Below are positions 8,817-18,553 of a stretch of DNA of 64,000 nucleotides, one piece after another. A program made the position numbers and the translations under genes. The notes beneath the pieces were generated by a model. It saw nothing but the letters and a program-made list of their open reading frames with translations. It ran no database searches and was not told the origin of the DNA. This DNA comes from Aneurinibacillus sp. Ricciae_BoGa-3 (GTDB taxonomy: Bacteria; Bacillota; Bacilli; Aneurinibacillales; Aneurinibacillaceae). Location of the stretch: assembly GCF_028421645.1 (NCBI RefSeq), contig NZ_CP116887.1, forward strand, positions 3,288,001-3,352,000, written 5' to 3'. Each line of letters begins with the position of its first letter. Positions within the stretch are counted from its first letter, which is position 1.

Positions 8817-11258
8817 TTACATCATCATTTGCGGGTCAACGTCAACCGTAAGCGCCAGGCCCGTTTTTTTCCGTTCTTCTTCAAATTCCCTTACAAGCGT
8901 ATGAATACGGCTTATCACGTGGGGATCGTTTTTATATTTTATCATGCATTGAAATCGATATCTATCTTTGATGCGGGAAATGGGTGAGGCTACCGGTCCC
9001 AGCAAGAAAGCGCCTGGCGGAATAATTCCACGGAGCCTGCCAGCAAACCACTCGGCTGTTTTAATCACCAGCGGTACACTCTCATGGGCAAATGTAAACA
9101 AAACAAGCCTGCAGAATGGTGGATAGTTCTTCTGGTAACGCTGGTTGATCTCCTCATTAAAGAATCCGTTAAAATCATGCTTGCTGGCGTACTGGATGCT
9201 GTAGTGCTCGGAGGTGTAGGTCTGGATAATAACGTCGCCCTTCTTCTGGTGGCGGCCCGCCCGTCCCCCAACCTGGGTAAGCAGCTGAAATGTCCGTTCA
9301 CCCGCACGGAAGTCTGGCAGATTCAACATGCTATCGGCGGCGAGTACACCAACCAGGGTGACGTTTGGAAAATCCAGTCCCTTCGCTATCATCTGTGTGC
9401 CAAGCAGAATATCTCCCTTTCCTTCCCGGAAAGCCTGCAGCAATTTTTCATGCGAACCTTTGCGGGAAGTAGTGTCAACATCCATCCGAATCACCCTCAC
9501 ACCCGGAAAGTGACGCGCAAGCTCTTCTTCCACCTTCTGTGTCCCGGTTCCGAAAAACCGGATATGCTCACTGCCGCACTCTGGGCATACGGTTGGCTCT
9601 TTTTCCGTGTAGCCGCAATAATGGCAGCGCAGTGTGTGGTTGCTCCGGTGATACGTCAGCGAGATGTCACAGTGCGGGCACTGGGAAACAAAACCGCACG
9701 TTCGGCACATAACAAATGTGGAGAAACCCCGCCTGTTCAGAAACAATACCATCTGTTCTTGTTTAGCGAGCCTGTCTTTTATTTTATCCATCAATTCACG
9801 GCTGAACATTGTTCGGTTCCCATCCCGCAGCTCTATGCGCATGTCGACAATAGATACATCCGGCATCGGCCTGTTGGCGACCCGCTTCTCCATAGTGAAC
9901 AGGCGGATTCTTCCCGTGACAGCCTGGTTATACGATTCAAGGGATGGCGTAGCGCTCCCTTGAATGACAACAGCCTGATGGTAGTGGCCCCGGTAATGGG
10001 CAACCGTTCTTGCATGATACCGCGGGGTTTCTTCCTGTTTATAGGAACTTTCATGCTCTTCATCGATAATGATGAGGCCCAGGTTTTCAAAAGGAGCGAA
10101 AACGGCCGAGCGGGCGCCAATGGCGATTTTCACTTCTCCCCGCCTGATGCGCCGCCACTCATCGTAACGCTCTCCCTGGGAAAGACGGCTGTGCATGACG
10201 GCTACCTGATCGCCGAAACGCCCTTTAAACCGGTTTACCATCTGGGGGGTCAGCGAAATCTCAGGCACCAGCAGAATCGCTTCCCGGCTCTCGGCAATGG
10301 TTCTTTCCATAATTTCTAAATAAATTTCGGTTTTTCCGCTGCCTGTTACTCCGTGGATTAAACATGGGAAATACGCCTTGCTGGCCATCCCTTCTGCGAT
10401 CCCCTCTATAACTGCTGCCTGCTGCGGTGTAAACGAGTGCTTGGCAACCGGCTCAAATGTCCTGCCAGCGAAGGGATCCCGGTAATCCTCCTGCTCTCTG
10501 CTGTATAAAATGCCCTTATCCAGAAGGGTTTTTACCGTCTGGTGCGAAATCTGCAGCTGGCTGAGCAGCTCCGGTCTGGCAACGGCCCCGTGGTGTCGGG
10601 TAAAATAAGCCAGCACTTCTTTCTGGCGCGCTGCGGATTTAGGAAGCTGATTCAGCACCGTTTCCAGTTCGCCAGGTGATACAGCAGGCCCGATTACCGT
10701 CACGGTTTTTTTGCCTGCGCGGCCGTCAACCACCTGCTCAACATGAAGCGTTCCTTCGGAGAGGCCTCGCATGACCCATTCATCGGCCGTGATTGCAAAC
10801 TGCCTGCGTAATTTTTCCCACGCGACAGGCTGCCGTTTCTCGATATAAGCATAAAATTCCTGCTCATCAGGGGGCCTAGCAGCAAGCTGCGCCCCTTCTG
10901 CCAGGGAAACCATCTTTTCATAGCTGGAACGAAGGGCAGCCGGAATCATGGACTGCAGGGCGGCATAAAATGTACAAATGTATTTCTCGCTGAGCCAGCG
11001 GGCCACCTCGACCATTTCCTTCGTCAGAGGCGGCTCAACATCCAGTACATCGAGGATATCCCTTGTTTTCTTTACTTCCGCTTGTTCAGACAGTTGGACC
11101 ACAAATCCCTGCAATTTTCTAGGGCCGAATGGGACCGATACCCGGCTTCCGACGTTTATAATGGGACGAAGAACCTGAGGAATGCGATAATCAAAGGGCC
11201 TGTCTGTACTCGCGGCCGGTACGTCGACAATGACTCGCGCGTATTCCGGACTACTCAA
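8817..11258 (-). CDS. priA: Primosomal replication restart helicase PriA
   Basis: Superfamily 2 DNA helicase that reloads the replisome at stalled forks. The 813-aa protein has an N-terminal 3'-end binding domain, a helicase core with Walker A GVTGSGKTEIY and Walker B IIDEEH, and a zinc-binding insert with paired cysteines (CRTCGFVSQCPHC ... CHYCG ... CPECG). The start is taken as TTG at 11258: GGAGG stands 7 nt before it, and TTGAGTAG overlaps the coaBC stop by 8 bp. A frame reaching 11306 adds residues unlike the family. Confidence 0.94.
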   Translation of the reverse strand: MSSPEYARVIVDVPAASTDRPFDYRIPQVLRPIINVGSRVSVPFGPRKLQGFVVQLSEQAEVKKTRDILDVLDVEPPLTKEMVEVARWLSEKYICTFYAALQSMIPAALRSSYEKMVSLAEGAQLAARPPDEQEFYAYIEKRQPVAWEKLRRQFAITADEWVMRGLSEGTLHVEQVVDGRAGKKTVTVIGPAVSPGELETVLNQLPKSAARQKEVLAYFTRHHGAVARPELLSQLQISHQTVKTLLDKGILYSREQEDYRDPFAGRTFEPVAKHSFTPQQAAVIEGIAEGMASKAYFPCLIHGVTGSGKTEIYLEIMERTIAESREAILLVPEISLTPQMVNRFKGRFGDQVAVMHSRLSQGERYDEWRRIRRGEVKIAIGARSAVFAPFENLGLIIIDEEHESSYKQEETPRYHARTVAHYRGHYHQAVVIQGSATPSLESYNQAVTGRIRLFTMEKRVANRPMPDVSIVDMRIELRDGNRTMFSRELMDKIKDRLAKQEQMVLFLNRRGFSTFVMCRTCGFVSQCPHCDISLTYHRSNHTLRCHYCGYTEKEPTVCPECGSEHIRFFGTGTQKVEEELARHFPGVRVIRMDVDTTSRKGSHEKLLQAFREGKGDILLGTQMIAKGLDFPNVTLVGVLAADSMLNLPDFRAGERTFQLLTQVGGRAGRHQKKGDVIIQTYTSEHYSIQYASKHDFNGFFNEEINQRYQKNYPPFCRLVLFTFAHESVPLVIKTAEWFAGRLRGIIPPGAFLLGPVASPISRIKDRYRFQCMIKYKNDPHVISRIHTLVREFEEERKKTGLALTVDVDPQMMM

Positions 11259-12492
11259 CCTTACCCCTCCGTGCTTCCAGGATGAAATCAAGCAGGCGGT
11301 GAGCAAGCTGTGATTTATCCATTTGAGGAAGCGGGTAGGACTCTCCGGTTCTAAGGTAAACCGTCACAATATTGGTATCCACACCGAACCCGGCACCCTC
11401 CTGGGACACATTGTTCGCCACAATCATATCCGTGTTCTTACGCTCCATTTTGCCCCGGGCATTGGCCTCAACATCCTGCGTTTCAGCCGCGAAGCCCACC
11501 AGGAATTGATGCGTTTTTCGGGCGCCAAGTTCTGCTAAGATGTCCGTGGTCCGCTCCATCTCAATGACCAGGTCTCCAGGCTGCTTTTTCATTTTGTGAT
11601 CATAGGTCATTTTCGGCCGATAATCGGCTACCGCAGCGGCCTTCACCACCACATCCGCATGCGCATACCGCTTTATCACTTCCCGGAACATATCTTCCGC
11701 TGAAACAGCTTCAACAACCTCGACATCTTCGGGCCGCGCGAGGTTCGTTTTCCCGCTAATGAGCGTAACATCAGCGCCGCGTTTTGCCGCTGCTTCCGCT
11801 ATAGCGTAGCCCATTTTCCCTGAAGAATGATTAGTGAAGAACCGAACAGGGTCGATGGCTTCCCGTGTAGCGCCGGCCGTTACGACCATCTTAATGCCTT
11901 GAAGATCCTGGCGAACTTTTAGCAAAGCCGCATCCTTCTGGCATGTGCCTTCTGAGAAAAACGCTTCAATTTGAGCCAGCATATCCATGGGTTCAGCGAG
12001 CCTGCCTTTTCCAATCCAGCCGCATGCAAGGTAGCCCTCTTCCGGTTCGATAAACCGGCAGCCCCATGAGGCAAGCTTGCTCATGTTGTCCTGGACTGCA
12101 GGATGGGCATACATGTTTACATTCATAGCCGGCGCAATCCAAACAGGCGCCTTGGTTGCAAGAAAGGTAGTGCTTATCATATCATCTGCAATTCCGTTCG
12201 CCAGCTTGCCTATCACATTGGCCGTTGCAGGAGCAATCAGCAATAAATCAGCTCTGTCCGCCACATCAATATGGGAGATAACCGATGGATTTGGCTCTTG
12301 AAAAGTATCCGTCAGGACAGGATTGCGCACGAGTGCCTGGAAGGTAATCGGCTGGACAAAACGGGTAGCGGACTCCGTCATCAATACCCAGACATCGGCG
12401 CCCTTTTGGGTCAGCTTGCTGCATAGATCCGCAATCTTATAGATGGCAATGCCGCCGGTTACTCCGATTACGATTGTTTTTCCCTGCATCAT
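11251..12492 (-). CDS. coaBC: Bifunctional phosphopantothenoylcysteine decarboxylase/synthetase
   Basis: Carries out two steps of coenzyme A synthesis. The 413-aa protein has the FMN-binding CoaC domain first (GVTGGIAIYK; catalytic His in SHIDVADRADL; PAMNVNMY substrate motif; ACGWIGKGRL) and the CoaB synthetase domain after about residue 190 (VTAGATREAIDPVRFFTNHSSGKMG, and KKQPGDLVIEMERTTDIL). The start at 12492 is an ATG with a second ATG right after it. Ends inside the priA start by 8 bp. Confidence 0.96.
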   Translation of the reverse strand: MMQGKTIVIGVTGGIAIYKIADLCSKLTQKGADVWVLMTESATRFVQPITFQALVRNPVLTDTFQEPNPSVISHIDVADRADLLLIAPATANVIGKLANGIADDMISTTFLATKAPVWIAPAMNVNMYAHPAVQDNMSKLASWGCRFIEPEEGYLACGWIGKGRLAEPMDMLAQIEAFFSEGTCQKDAALLKVRQDLQGIKMVVTAGATREAIDPVRFFTNHSSGKMGYAIAEAAAKRGADVTLISGKTNLARPEDVEVVEAVSAEDMFREVIKRYAHADVVVKAAAVADYRPKMTYDHKMKKQPGDLVIEMERTTDILAELGARKTHQFLVGFAAETQDVEANARGKMERKNTDMIVANNVSQEGAGFGVDTNIVTVYLRTGESYPLPQMDKSQLAHRLLDFILEARRGKVE

Positions 12493-12563
12493 ACCTCTAA
12501 TTCACTCCTAATAAGAAAAACTTTAACAATTTATAGTAAAATACACTTTCCTGTTCAATGAGA

Positions 12564-12617
12564 AAGCGCATATCCTCCCCGCCGTTATTGGAGCAGTACG
12601 GGTATGGATATGCGCTT
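12564..12617 (-). terminator. Hairpin between rpoZ and coaBC
   Basis: A perfect 12-bp stem (AAGCGCATATCC with GGATATGCGCTT, 30-nt loop) lies just past the rpoZ stop. On the minus strand only TTTCTC follows, so termination may be partial, or it may act as an RNA-processing or stability hairpin before coaBC-priA-def-fmt-rsmB. Confidence 0.5.
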
Positions 12618-12625
12618 GATGCCTC

Positions 12626-12823
12626 TTATTTTAATCTCTCGAACTGAATTTCTCCGGCGTGAAACTCTTCCAAGGACCGTCCCACATATTTGCTTGATAC
12701 CGGGCGGGCGATTAAAAGTCCTTCGTGTTCACGCATCTGGCGGGCACGCTTGGAGGCGATGCTCACCAATGTGTACTTACTGTCTACTTTCTCAAGCAGC
12801 TTGTCTATCGATGGATAAATCAT
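12626..12823 (-). CDS. rpoZ: RNA polymerase omega subunit
   Basis: Small subunit that helps assemble RNA polymerase beta'. The 65-aa protein begins [20 protein letters not shown] and carries the conserved [11 protein letters not shown] helix. ATG overlaps the gmk stop by 4 bp, with GAGGAGG 8 nt upstream. The gmk-rpoZ pair is near universal in Firmicutes. Length is normal for the Bacillales form. Confidence 0.95.
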   Translation of the reverse strand: MIYPSIDKLLEKVDSKYTLVSIASKRARQMREHEGLLIARPVSSKYVGRSLEEFHAGEIQFERLK

Positions 12824-13440
12824 ATGTTAACCTCCTCAATCCAATGGCGGTATTTTGCTATTTGTCTTTCCTTCTTCAGGTGTTCAGCGACCAGAATGGC
12901 CTGAATGCGGTCACAGGCTTTATGAACTTCGTCATTGACAACCACATAGTTATAGTGCTCCATCAAATCCAGTTCAGCTTTCGCCATCTGCATGCGCCGG
13001 TGGATCGTCTCTTCTGATTCTGTCCCCCGGCCGGTAATACGGGTGCGCAGTTCTTTTAAATCCGGCGGCGCCAAGAAAATAAAGATGCCTTCCGGGAATT
13101 TCTCCTTAACCTGCAGAGCGCCCTGGACCTCAATTTCCAGTATGACATCCTTGCCCGCATTAAGCGTATCTTCAACAAATTTCCGCGGCGTGCCATAAAA
13201 ATTACCGACATATTCAGCCCATTCAAGCAGTTCATCCTGTTGGATCATCCGCTCGAATTCTTTATGACTCTTAAAGAAATAATTTACGCCTTCCTTCTCG
13301 CCTGCCCTGGGAGTGCGAGTCGTAGCGGAGACTGAGTAGACCAAATCTTTCATAAAAGGCCGGAGCGCAGAGCATACCGTTCCTTTCCCTACCCCGGAGG
13401 GGCCCGAAAGAACGAGCAACAACCCTTTTTCTTGCGTCAT
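12820..13440 (-). CDS. gmk: Guanylate kinase
   Basis: Phosphorylates GMP to GDP with ATP. The 206-aa protein has the P-loop GPSGVGKGT at residues 13-21, the GMP-binding segment [19 protein letters not shown], and the lid region with [13 protein letters not shown]. It follows remA by 17 nt and overlaps rpoZ, in the conserved remA-gmk-rpoZ-coaBC order. Confidence 0.97.
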   Translation of the reverse strand: MTQEKGLLLVLSGPSGVGKGTVCSALRPFMKDLVYSVSATTRTPRAGEKEGVNYFFKSHKEFERMIQQDELLEWAEYVGNFYGTPRKFVEDTLNAGKDVILEIEVQGALQVKEKFPEGIFIFLAPPDLKELRTRITGRGTESEETIHRRMQMAKAELDLMEHYNYVVVNDEVHKACDRIQAILVAEHLKKERQIAKYRHWIEEVNI

Positions 13441-13457
13441 GATAAACCTCCACTTAC

Positions 13458-13718
13458 TTATTCATCTGACTCATCATCTTTGCTGGTTAATCGATGGGCC
13501 ACTGTTTCTGGCTGTACCGCCGATAATATCACATGATCGCTATCCGTTACAATAACCGCCCGGGTTCGCCTTCCATAAGTCGCATCGATTAGCATTCCCC
13601 GATCCCGGGCTTCCTGAATAATGCGTTTAATAGGTGCAGATTCCGGGCTGACAATGGATATAATGCGGTTTGCTGAAACGATGTTGCCAAAACCAATATT
13701 GATGAGTTTAATAGCCAT
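13458..13718 (-). CDS. remA: Extracellular matrix regulatory protein RemA (DUF370)
   Basis: In B. subtilis RemA is a DNA-binding activator of the eps and tapA biofilm operons and of osmoprotection genes. The 86-aa protein begins [19 protein letters not shown], typical of the family, with the conserved [10 protein letters not shown] segment and a short acidic tail. It lies between yicC and gmk as in B. subtilis. Its targets in this organism cannot be seen from the window. Confidence 0.93.
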   Translation of the reverse strand: MAIKLINIGFGNIVSANRIISIVSPESAPIKRIIQEARDRGMLIDATYGRRTRAVIVTDSDHVILSAVQPETVAHRLTSKDDESDE

Positions 13719-13765
13719 CCCGTGTGCCTCCCTCTTTTCGGAGCAGTTATGCCTATTTTACTTCT

Positions 13766-14644
13766 TTATTCTATATTTTGCACCTGTTCTTTCACTTTTT
13801 CTAGCTCTGCCTTTAGCATGACCACTTTCTGGCTTATATCCAAGTGGTTTGCTTTGGCCCCCATGGTGTTAATCTCGCGGTGGCACTCCTGCACGAGGAA
13901 ATCGAGCTTCCGCCCTATCGAATCGGGCTCCTCAACAATCTGGAAAAACTGTAAAAAGTGGCTTTTCAAACGGGTCAGTTCTTCCGAAATATCGGCCCGT
14001 TCGGCAAATAGCGCCACCTCGTTCAACAACCGCATTTCATCGATCTGCACCTGCTCCTGTATATATTCCTCGATCCGGGCGCGGATGCGTTCCCGATACC
14101 CGTCTATGACTTGCGGGGCTAGTTGTTCAATCGCGGTGACAAGCTGCTGCATAAATCCGATCCGCCGCAGGATATCCTCCCGCAAAGCCTGTCCCTCTTT
14201 CTTGCGCATGGATACGAGCAACGAAATAGCTTCTTCCACGGCCTCCATTAGCGGAGCACGGTACTTGTTGGGGTCAATCTGCTCCTCCCCCACGCGCACA
14301 ACATCCGGCAAAGCCATGATCTGCTGGACAGTGATTTCATCTGGCCGATTAAGCATCTCCGACATGCGCCTGGCGACCTCCTGGTACTGTCTGGCTAGCT
14401 TCCAGTTTACTTCGAGTGTAACGGACGGGTTTTCGGCTTTCATTACGATAAGAATGTCAACCCGCCCGCGCTTTACTTTTTCCTGTACCGCTTTGCGGAC
14501 GCTATCCTCAAGAACGTTAAGCTCCCGAGGGAGGCGAATGGATATTTCATTAAAACGGTGGTTAACCGAACGCATTTCCACAAAAAAATGGGCCTGGCCG
14601 CTGCGGCGCTCAGCCCGCCCGAAACCCGTCATACTGTAGACCAT
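13766..14644 (-). CDS. yicC: YicC/YloC family endoribonuclease
   Basis: Member of the YicC-like family, shown in other bacteria to act as an oligomeric endoribonuclease. The 292-aa protein starts MVYSMTGFGRAE, the family signature, and ends with the conserved LVQECHREINTMGAKAN segment. ATG at 14644 has GGGAGCGG 6 nt upstream and lies within the last 16 bp of dapF. Whether its RNA substrate is conserved here is unknown. Confidence 0.9.
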   Translation of the reverse strand: MVYSMTGFGRAERRSGQAHFFVEMRSVNHRFNEISIRLPRELNVLEDSVRKAVQEKVKRGRVDILIVMKAENPSVTLEVNWKLARQYQEVARRMSEMLNRPDEITVQQIMALPDVVRVGEEQIDPNKYRAPLMEAVEEAISLLVSMRKKEGQALREDILRRIGFMQQLVTAIEQLAPQVIDGYRERIRARIEEYIQEQVQIDEMRLLNEVALFAERADISEELTRLKSHFLQFFQIVEEPDSIGRKLDFLVQECHREINTMGAKANHLDISQKVVMLKAELEKVKEQVQNIE

Positions 14645-15483
14645 GCTGCCGCTCCCTTTTTCCATTCACCGGCAAACACTTCTTCTGCCGGTCCTGTCAT
14701 GTATACAGGGCCATCCAAAGACCACTCAATATGAAGATCGCCGCCCTTCAGGTGAACAAGCACAGAACGATCCATTTTCCCGGCTAGCACCCCGGCAACC
14801 GCAGTCGCACAGGCACCGGTTCCGCAGGCAAGCGTCTGTCCACATCCCCTTTCCCATACCCGCATATCGACCTCATTCGCCGAGCGGATCGAGACAAATT
14901 CAATGTTAGCCTTACGGGGAAACATCGCATGGTTTTCAAGGAGCGGTCCCCATTCATCAACGGCAAACGACACGGCGTCGTCAACAAAAATTACCGCATG
15001 CGGATTACCCATGGATACACCTGTGAAGGCGAAGTGCTGATTTTGGACTGTGATGGGATGCTCAACGATCTGGTTATCAGCAAGTGCAACGGGTATTTCA
15101 GGCCCGTGTAGTACCGGTCTGCCCATGTTTACTTTAATGTTTACCGCCTTCCCGCTTTCAACTGTAAGAGAGACATGCTGGATGCCGGCGAGCGTCTCGA
15201 TTGAAATGTCCATTTTGTCCGTCATATGGTGATCGTATACATACTTCGCAACACAACGGATGGCATTGCCGCACTGCTCGGGTTCAGAGCCATCGGCATT
15301 TATAATGCGCATGCAGAAATCCGCCTGCGTGGATGGAAGAATAAATACGAGGCCATCCGCGCCGACTCCAAAATTGCGGTTGCACATCAGTGTAGCCATT
15401 TCTCTGGCATGGGAAGGAAGTGTTTCAAAATGGGCAACGACTACAAAGTCGTTGCCCAGTCCATTCATTTTTGTGAAATTCAA
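14629..15483 (-). CDS. dapF: Diaminopimelate epimerase
   Basis: Converts LL- to meso-diaminopimelate for lysine and peptidoglycan. The 284-aa protein has both catalytic cysteine motifs, EQCGNAIRC near residue 72 and GCGQTLACGTGAC near residue 215. The start is a TTG at 15483 directly abutting the upstream ATPase stop; it gives the usual N-terminus MNFTKMNGLGNDF. The alternative ATG at 15468 would remove the first five residues. Its location between the P-ATPase and yicC differs from B. subtilis. Confidence 0.94.
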   Translation of the reverse strand: MNFTKMNGLGNDFVVVAHFETLPSHAREMATLMCNRNFGVGADGLVFILPSTQADFCMRIINADGSEPEQCGNAIRCVAKYVYDHHMTDKMDISIETLAGIQHVSLTVESGKAVNIKVNMGRPVLHGPEIPVALADNQIVEHPITVQNQHFAFTGVSMGNPHAVIFVDDAVSFAVDEWGPLLENHAMFPRKANIEFVSIRSANEVDMRVWERGCGQTLACGTGACATAVAGVLAGKMDRSVLVHLKGGDLHIEWSLDGPVYMTGPAEEVFAGEWKKGAAAWSTV

Positions 15484-18228
15484 TTACGCCCCAACCTTTC
15501 GTGATTTGCGAGCTTTAAACCTTGCGAAGGAGAAAATTCCAGTAGCAAAGGTCGGAATCGCGGCCCATAGAATAGAAAACACCCATTCGCCAGGTGTCAG
15601 CGCCACTGTATTAAAAATCTGCTGCAGAAAAGGCGTATATACAACCGGTAAAACGAGGGCGATCGAAGAGATAACGGCCAGCACCAGCGCTTTATTCTGG
15701 AGCGGATTGCGGCTGAAGATCGAAACTTCGCTCCGGCAGTCAAACACGTGAATAAGCTGTGCCATAACGAGTGTGGTGAAGGCTATGGTTTGTGCCCGGA
15801 TCAGCTCACCTGGATAGGCCTGATAGGTAATCCAGAAGGCGGCCAGTGTCACAAGACCGATCAAAATGCCCCGCGATACAATCTTCCAGGCCAAGCCGTT
15901 GGCGAACACGCCTTCAAGCCGGGAGCGTGGCGGGCGCTGCATGGTTGCCTCTTCCGGCTGGTCTACGCCGAGTGCCAGGGCAGGCAGCCCGTCTGTGACC
16001 AGGTTAACCCAGAGAATTTGAATTGGAACCAACGGAAGCGGAAGCCCGGCCAACATGGCAAAGAACATTACCATGATCTCCCCGACGTTAGATGCCAGCA
16101 AATAACGGATAAACTTTCGGATGTTATCATAAATGGTACGGCCTTCTTCAATGGCTGCTTCAATCGACGCAAAATTATCATCCGCCAGAACAAGGGAAGC
16201 TGCTTCTTTCGTTACATCGGTTCCAGTAATCCCCATGGCGATACCAATATCCGCAGATTTAATGGCAGGCGCGTCATTGACACCATCCCCGGTCATTGCA
16301 ACAACGTGGCCTTTTTTCTGCAGGGCTTTCACTATCCGGAGCTTATGCTCAGGCGAAACCCTCGCATATACACATACCTTTTCTACTATATTATCGAACT
16401 CATTATCGGACATATTATATAAATCCTGTCCATTTAATGTCAAGGCGTCCGGGGTAAGAATTCCAAGCTGGGCAGCAATGGCTTCCGCCGTCGTCTGGTG
16501 GTCCCCGGTAATCATAACGGTACGTATTCCCGCCTGACGGCATTTTTTTATGGAAAGCTTTACTTCCTCGCGGGGCGGGTCGATCATGCCGGCTAGCCCG
16601 ACAAAGACCAGATTGCGTTCAGCGCCTCTCTCATCACGGGGTAGTTCTCCTGCATTTAAATCCCTATAGGCTACACCCAGCACACGCAGCGCTTTTTTGG
16701 CAAGCGCTTCATTCGAAAGTACAATTTGCCTTCGTATGGTGGGAGTAAGCTGGACAACACGCCCGCCAAGCAGAATATGGGAGCACTTGCCAACTAGCAT
16801 ATCGGGAGCTCCCTTTGCTGCCAGCATCCGCTTGCCGTATGGATCCTGCAGGATAACCGTCATCATTTTGCGCACGGAATCAAATGGAAATTCTCCGATT
16901 CGAGTCCACGACGTCTCCACTTCTTCCCGGTTGAGGTTCGCTTTCGCTCCTGCTACCAGCAGCGCTCCTTCTGTTGGATCACCGGTGATGACCCAGTTCT
17001 CCTGTGTTTTTTTAAATAGGCCTTTCTTGTCAACCTGCAAATCGAGAACGGCGTTGTTGCAGGCCACACCCAGCTGGAGCATTTTAAAGAGAACTGCGTG
17101 GCTCCGCGGCCTTACTTCCCGCTGGTCGAGGGTAAAGGAGCCTTCTGGTGCGTAACCTGTACCGCTTATTTCAAACATCGTTTGGTCCACATACATGTGG
17201 GTGATGGTCATCTTATTCTGGGTTAGCGTTCCGGTTTTATCTGAACAGATTATGCTTGCGCTGCCGAGCGTCTCTACAGATGGCAGCTTTCTGACAATCG
17301 CGTTGCGCCTGATCATGCGCTGCACGCCTAGCGCGAGTGCAACCGTAACGATGGCGGGAAGTCCCTCGGGAATGGCCGCCACGGCAAGGCTTACACCCGC
17401 TAAAAACATGTTATAAATATTTTGGCCGTGCCAGATGCCCACCGCTACAACAAGCGCGGTTAAACCAAGCGCGACGGCGATTAATATTTTGCCGAGCTGT
17501 TCCAGCTTGTGCTGCAAGGGTGTCTGCATGGTTTCTGCAGTATTGATCAGGTCTGCTATTTTCCCCATTTCTGTCATCATGCCGGTTGTCACCACAACAC
17601 CGTACCCGGTGCCAGCGGTAACCATCGTACCCATAAAAGCCATGTTATGCTGGTCACCTAGCGAGATTTGCGAATGCTCCAATGTTTTTATATTTTTTAA
17701 TACAGGCACCGATTCCCCTGTAAGTGTAGACTCTTCAATATGAAGGCCGTTTGCCTGAATCAGGCGGATGTCAGCCGGTACGCGATCTCCGCTTTCTATA
17801 TATACGATATCTCCCGGCACGAGGCTCCTAGCCGCAACCTGTTCCAGCTTTCCGCCTCTAATCACGTGGGCGAGCGGGGCGGTTAGTTCCTTTAAAGCGG
17901 AGAGGGATTTTTCCGCCCGGGATTCCTGGATGAAACCAAGGATGCCGTTAATGATTACAATGGCAATAATGGCAATCGCATCAATATATTCACCGAGAAA
18001 TCCGGATATTAAAGTAGCTGCCAGCAGCACGAGCACCATGAAATCCTTGAATTGTCCCAGAAAAAGGGCCAGCAAAGATATTTTTTCTTTTTCTGCGAGT
18101 ACGTTCTCCCCGATTCCCTCCAATCTCTCACGCGCATCTTCGTTTGATAGACCGTTTTTTACGTTGGTCTTTAGTATTCTTGCAAGCTCGTCTGTTTCGT
18201 AGCTGAACCAGTAGTGCTGTTGACTCAC
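15484..18228 (-). CDS. P-type calcium-transporting ATPase (YloB-like)
   Basis: P2A-type ATPase, probably exporting Ca2+. The 914-aa protein has an N-terminal cation-ATPase domain, the TLTGES actuator motif, PEGLP in the fourth membrane helix (ion-binding), DKTGTLTQNK with the phosphorylated Asp, and MTGDGVNDAPA at the hinge, followed by the C-terminal membrane helices. Length and gene position beside rqcH match yloB of B. subtilis. Ion selectivity is inferred from the family and not proven. It is divergent from rqcH across a 325-bp gap. Confidence 0.92.
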   Translation of the reverse strand: MSQQHYWFSYETDELARILKTNVKNGLSNEDARERLEGIGENVLAEKEKISLLALFLGQFKDFMVLVLLAATLISGFLGEYIDAIAIIAIVIINGILGFIQESRAEKSLSALKELTAPLAHVIRGGKLEQVAARSLVPGDIVYIESGDRVPADIRLIQANGLHIEESTLTGESVPVLKNIKTLEHSQISLGDQHNMAFMGTMVTAGTGYGVVVTTGMMTEMGKIADLINTAETMQTPLQHKLEQLGKILIAVALGLTALVVAVGIWHGQNIYNMFLAGVSLAVAAIPEGLPAIVTVALALGVQRMIRRNAIVRKLPSVETLGSASIICSDKTGTLTQNKMTITHMYVDQTMFEISGTGYAPEGSFTLDQREVRPRSHAVLFKMLQLGVACNNAVLDLQVDKKGLFKKTQENWVITGDPTEGALLVAGAKANLNREEVETSWTRIGEFPFDSVRKMMTVILQDPYGKRMLAAKGAPDMLVGKCSHILLGGRVVQLTPTIRRQIVLSNEALAKKALRVLGVAYRDLNAGELPRDERGAERNLVFVGLAGMIDPPREEVKLSIKKCRQAGIRTVMITGDHQTTAEAIAAQLGILTPDALTLNGQDLYNMSDNEFDNIVEKVCVYARVSPEHKLRIVKALQKKGHVVAMTGDGVNDAPAIKSADIGIAMGITGTDVTKEAASLVLADDNFASIEAAIEEGRTIYDNIRKFIRYLLASNVGEIMVMFFAMLAGLPLPLVPIQILWVNLVTDGLPALALGVDQPEEATMQRPPRSRLEGVFANGLAWKIVSRGILIGLVTLAAFWITYQAYPGELIRAQTIAFTTLVMAQLIHVFDCRSEVSIFSRNPLQNKALVLAVISSIALVLPVVYTPFLQQIFNTVALTPGEWVFSILWAAIPTFATGIFSFARFKARKSRKVGA

Positions 18229-18274
18229 TTTGCCGTCCCTCCCATTCCCGTCTTACTTTCCATTAGCTAACTTA

Positions 18275-18303
18275 TTCTGACAAGCTGTAAAAAATGCTAT
18301 ACT
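18275..18303 (+). promoter_or_regulatory. Candidate sigma-A promoter for rqcH
   Basis: TTCTGA (18275-18280) and TATACT (18298-18303) are 17 bp apart, and TGC directly before TATACT gives an extended -10. It points at rqcH 250 bp downstream; transcription would run through repeat copy 2. Confidence 0.5.
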
Positions 18304-18315
18304 GTTAACATTGTA

Positions 18316-18511
18316 GAAAAACATCGCAGGCCATTCCGCTCTCTCCTTTCCCCACATAGAAGTTTATAAGGCCGCTTTGTGGAACGACGGTCGGACCGGC
18401 AAAACATTTGGGTATCTCAGCGATGGAGACAGTTGCCGGTCTATTTCGCCCTCTGTTCCACACGCTCCACACGGGAAAGAAAGGTGCGGAATGTGCCTCA
18501 CGATGTTTTTC
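18316..18511. repeat. MITE-like palindromic repeat, copy 2 (short form, 196 bp)
   Basis: Starts GAAAAACATCG and ends CGATGTTTTTC, with imperfect 45-bp inverted ends and an inner pairing of GACCGGCAA with TTGCCGGTC. It matches copy 5 closely over its length and lacks the 73-bp internal segment seen in copies 1 and 4. It occupies the 5' untranslated region of rqcH, between the candidate promoter and the ribosome-binding site. Confidence 0.8.
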
Positions 18512-18553
18512 TTGGGTGTTTTGGAACCAAGAAAAGAGGTAGGTGATTTCTTT

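Noticed and set aside
9084..10319. 411-codon plus-strand open frame
   Set aside because: It lies fully antisense to priA, has no family-like motif and no ribosome-binding site, and its composition is that of a codon-position shadow.
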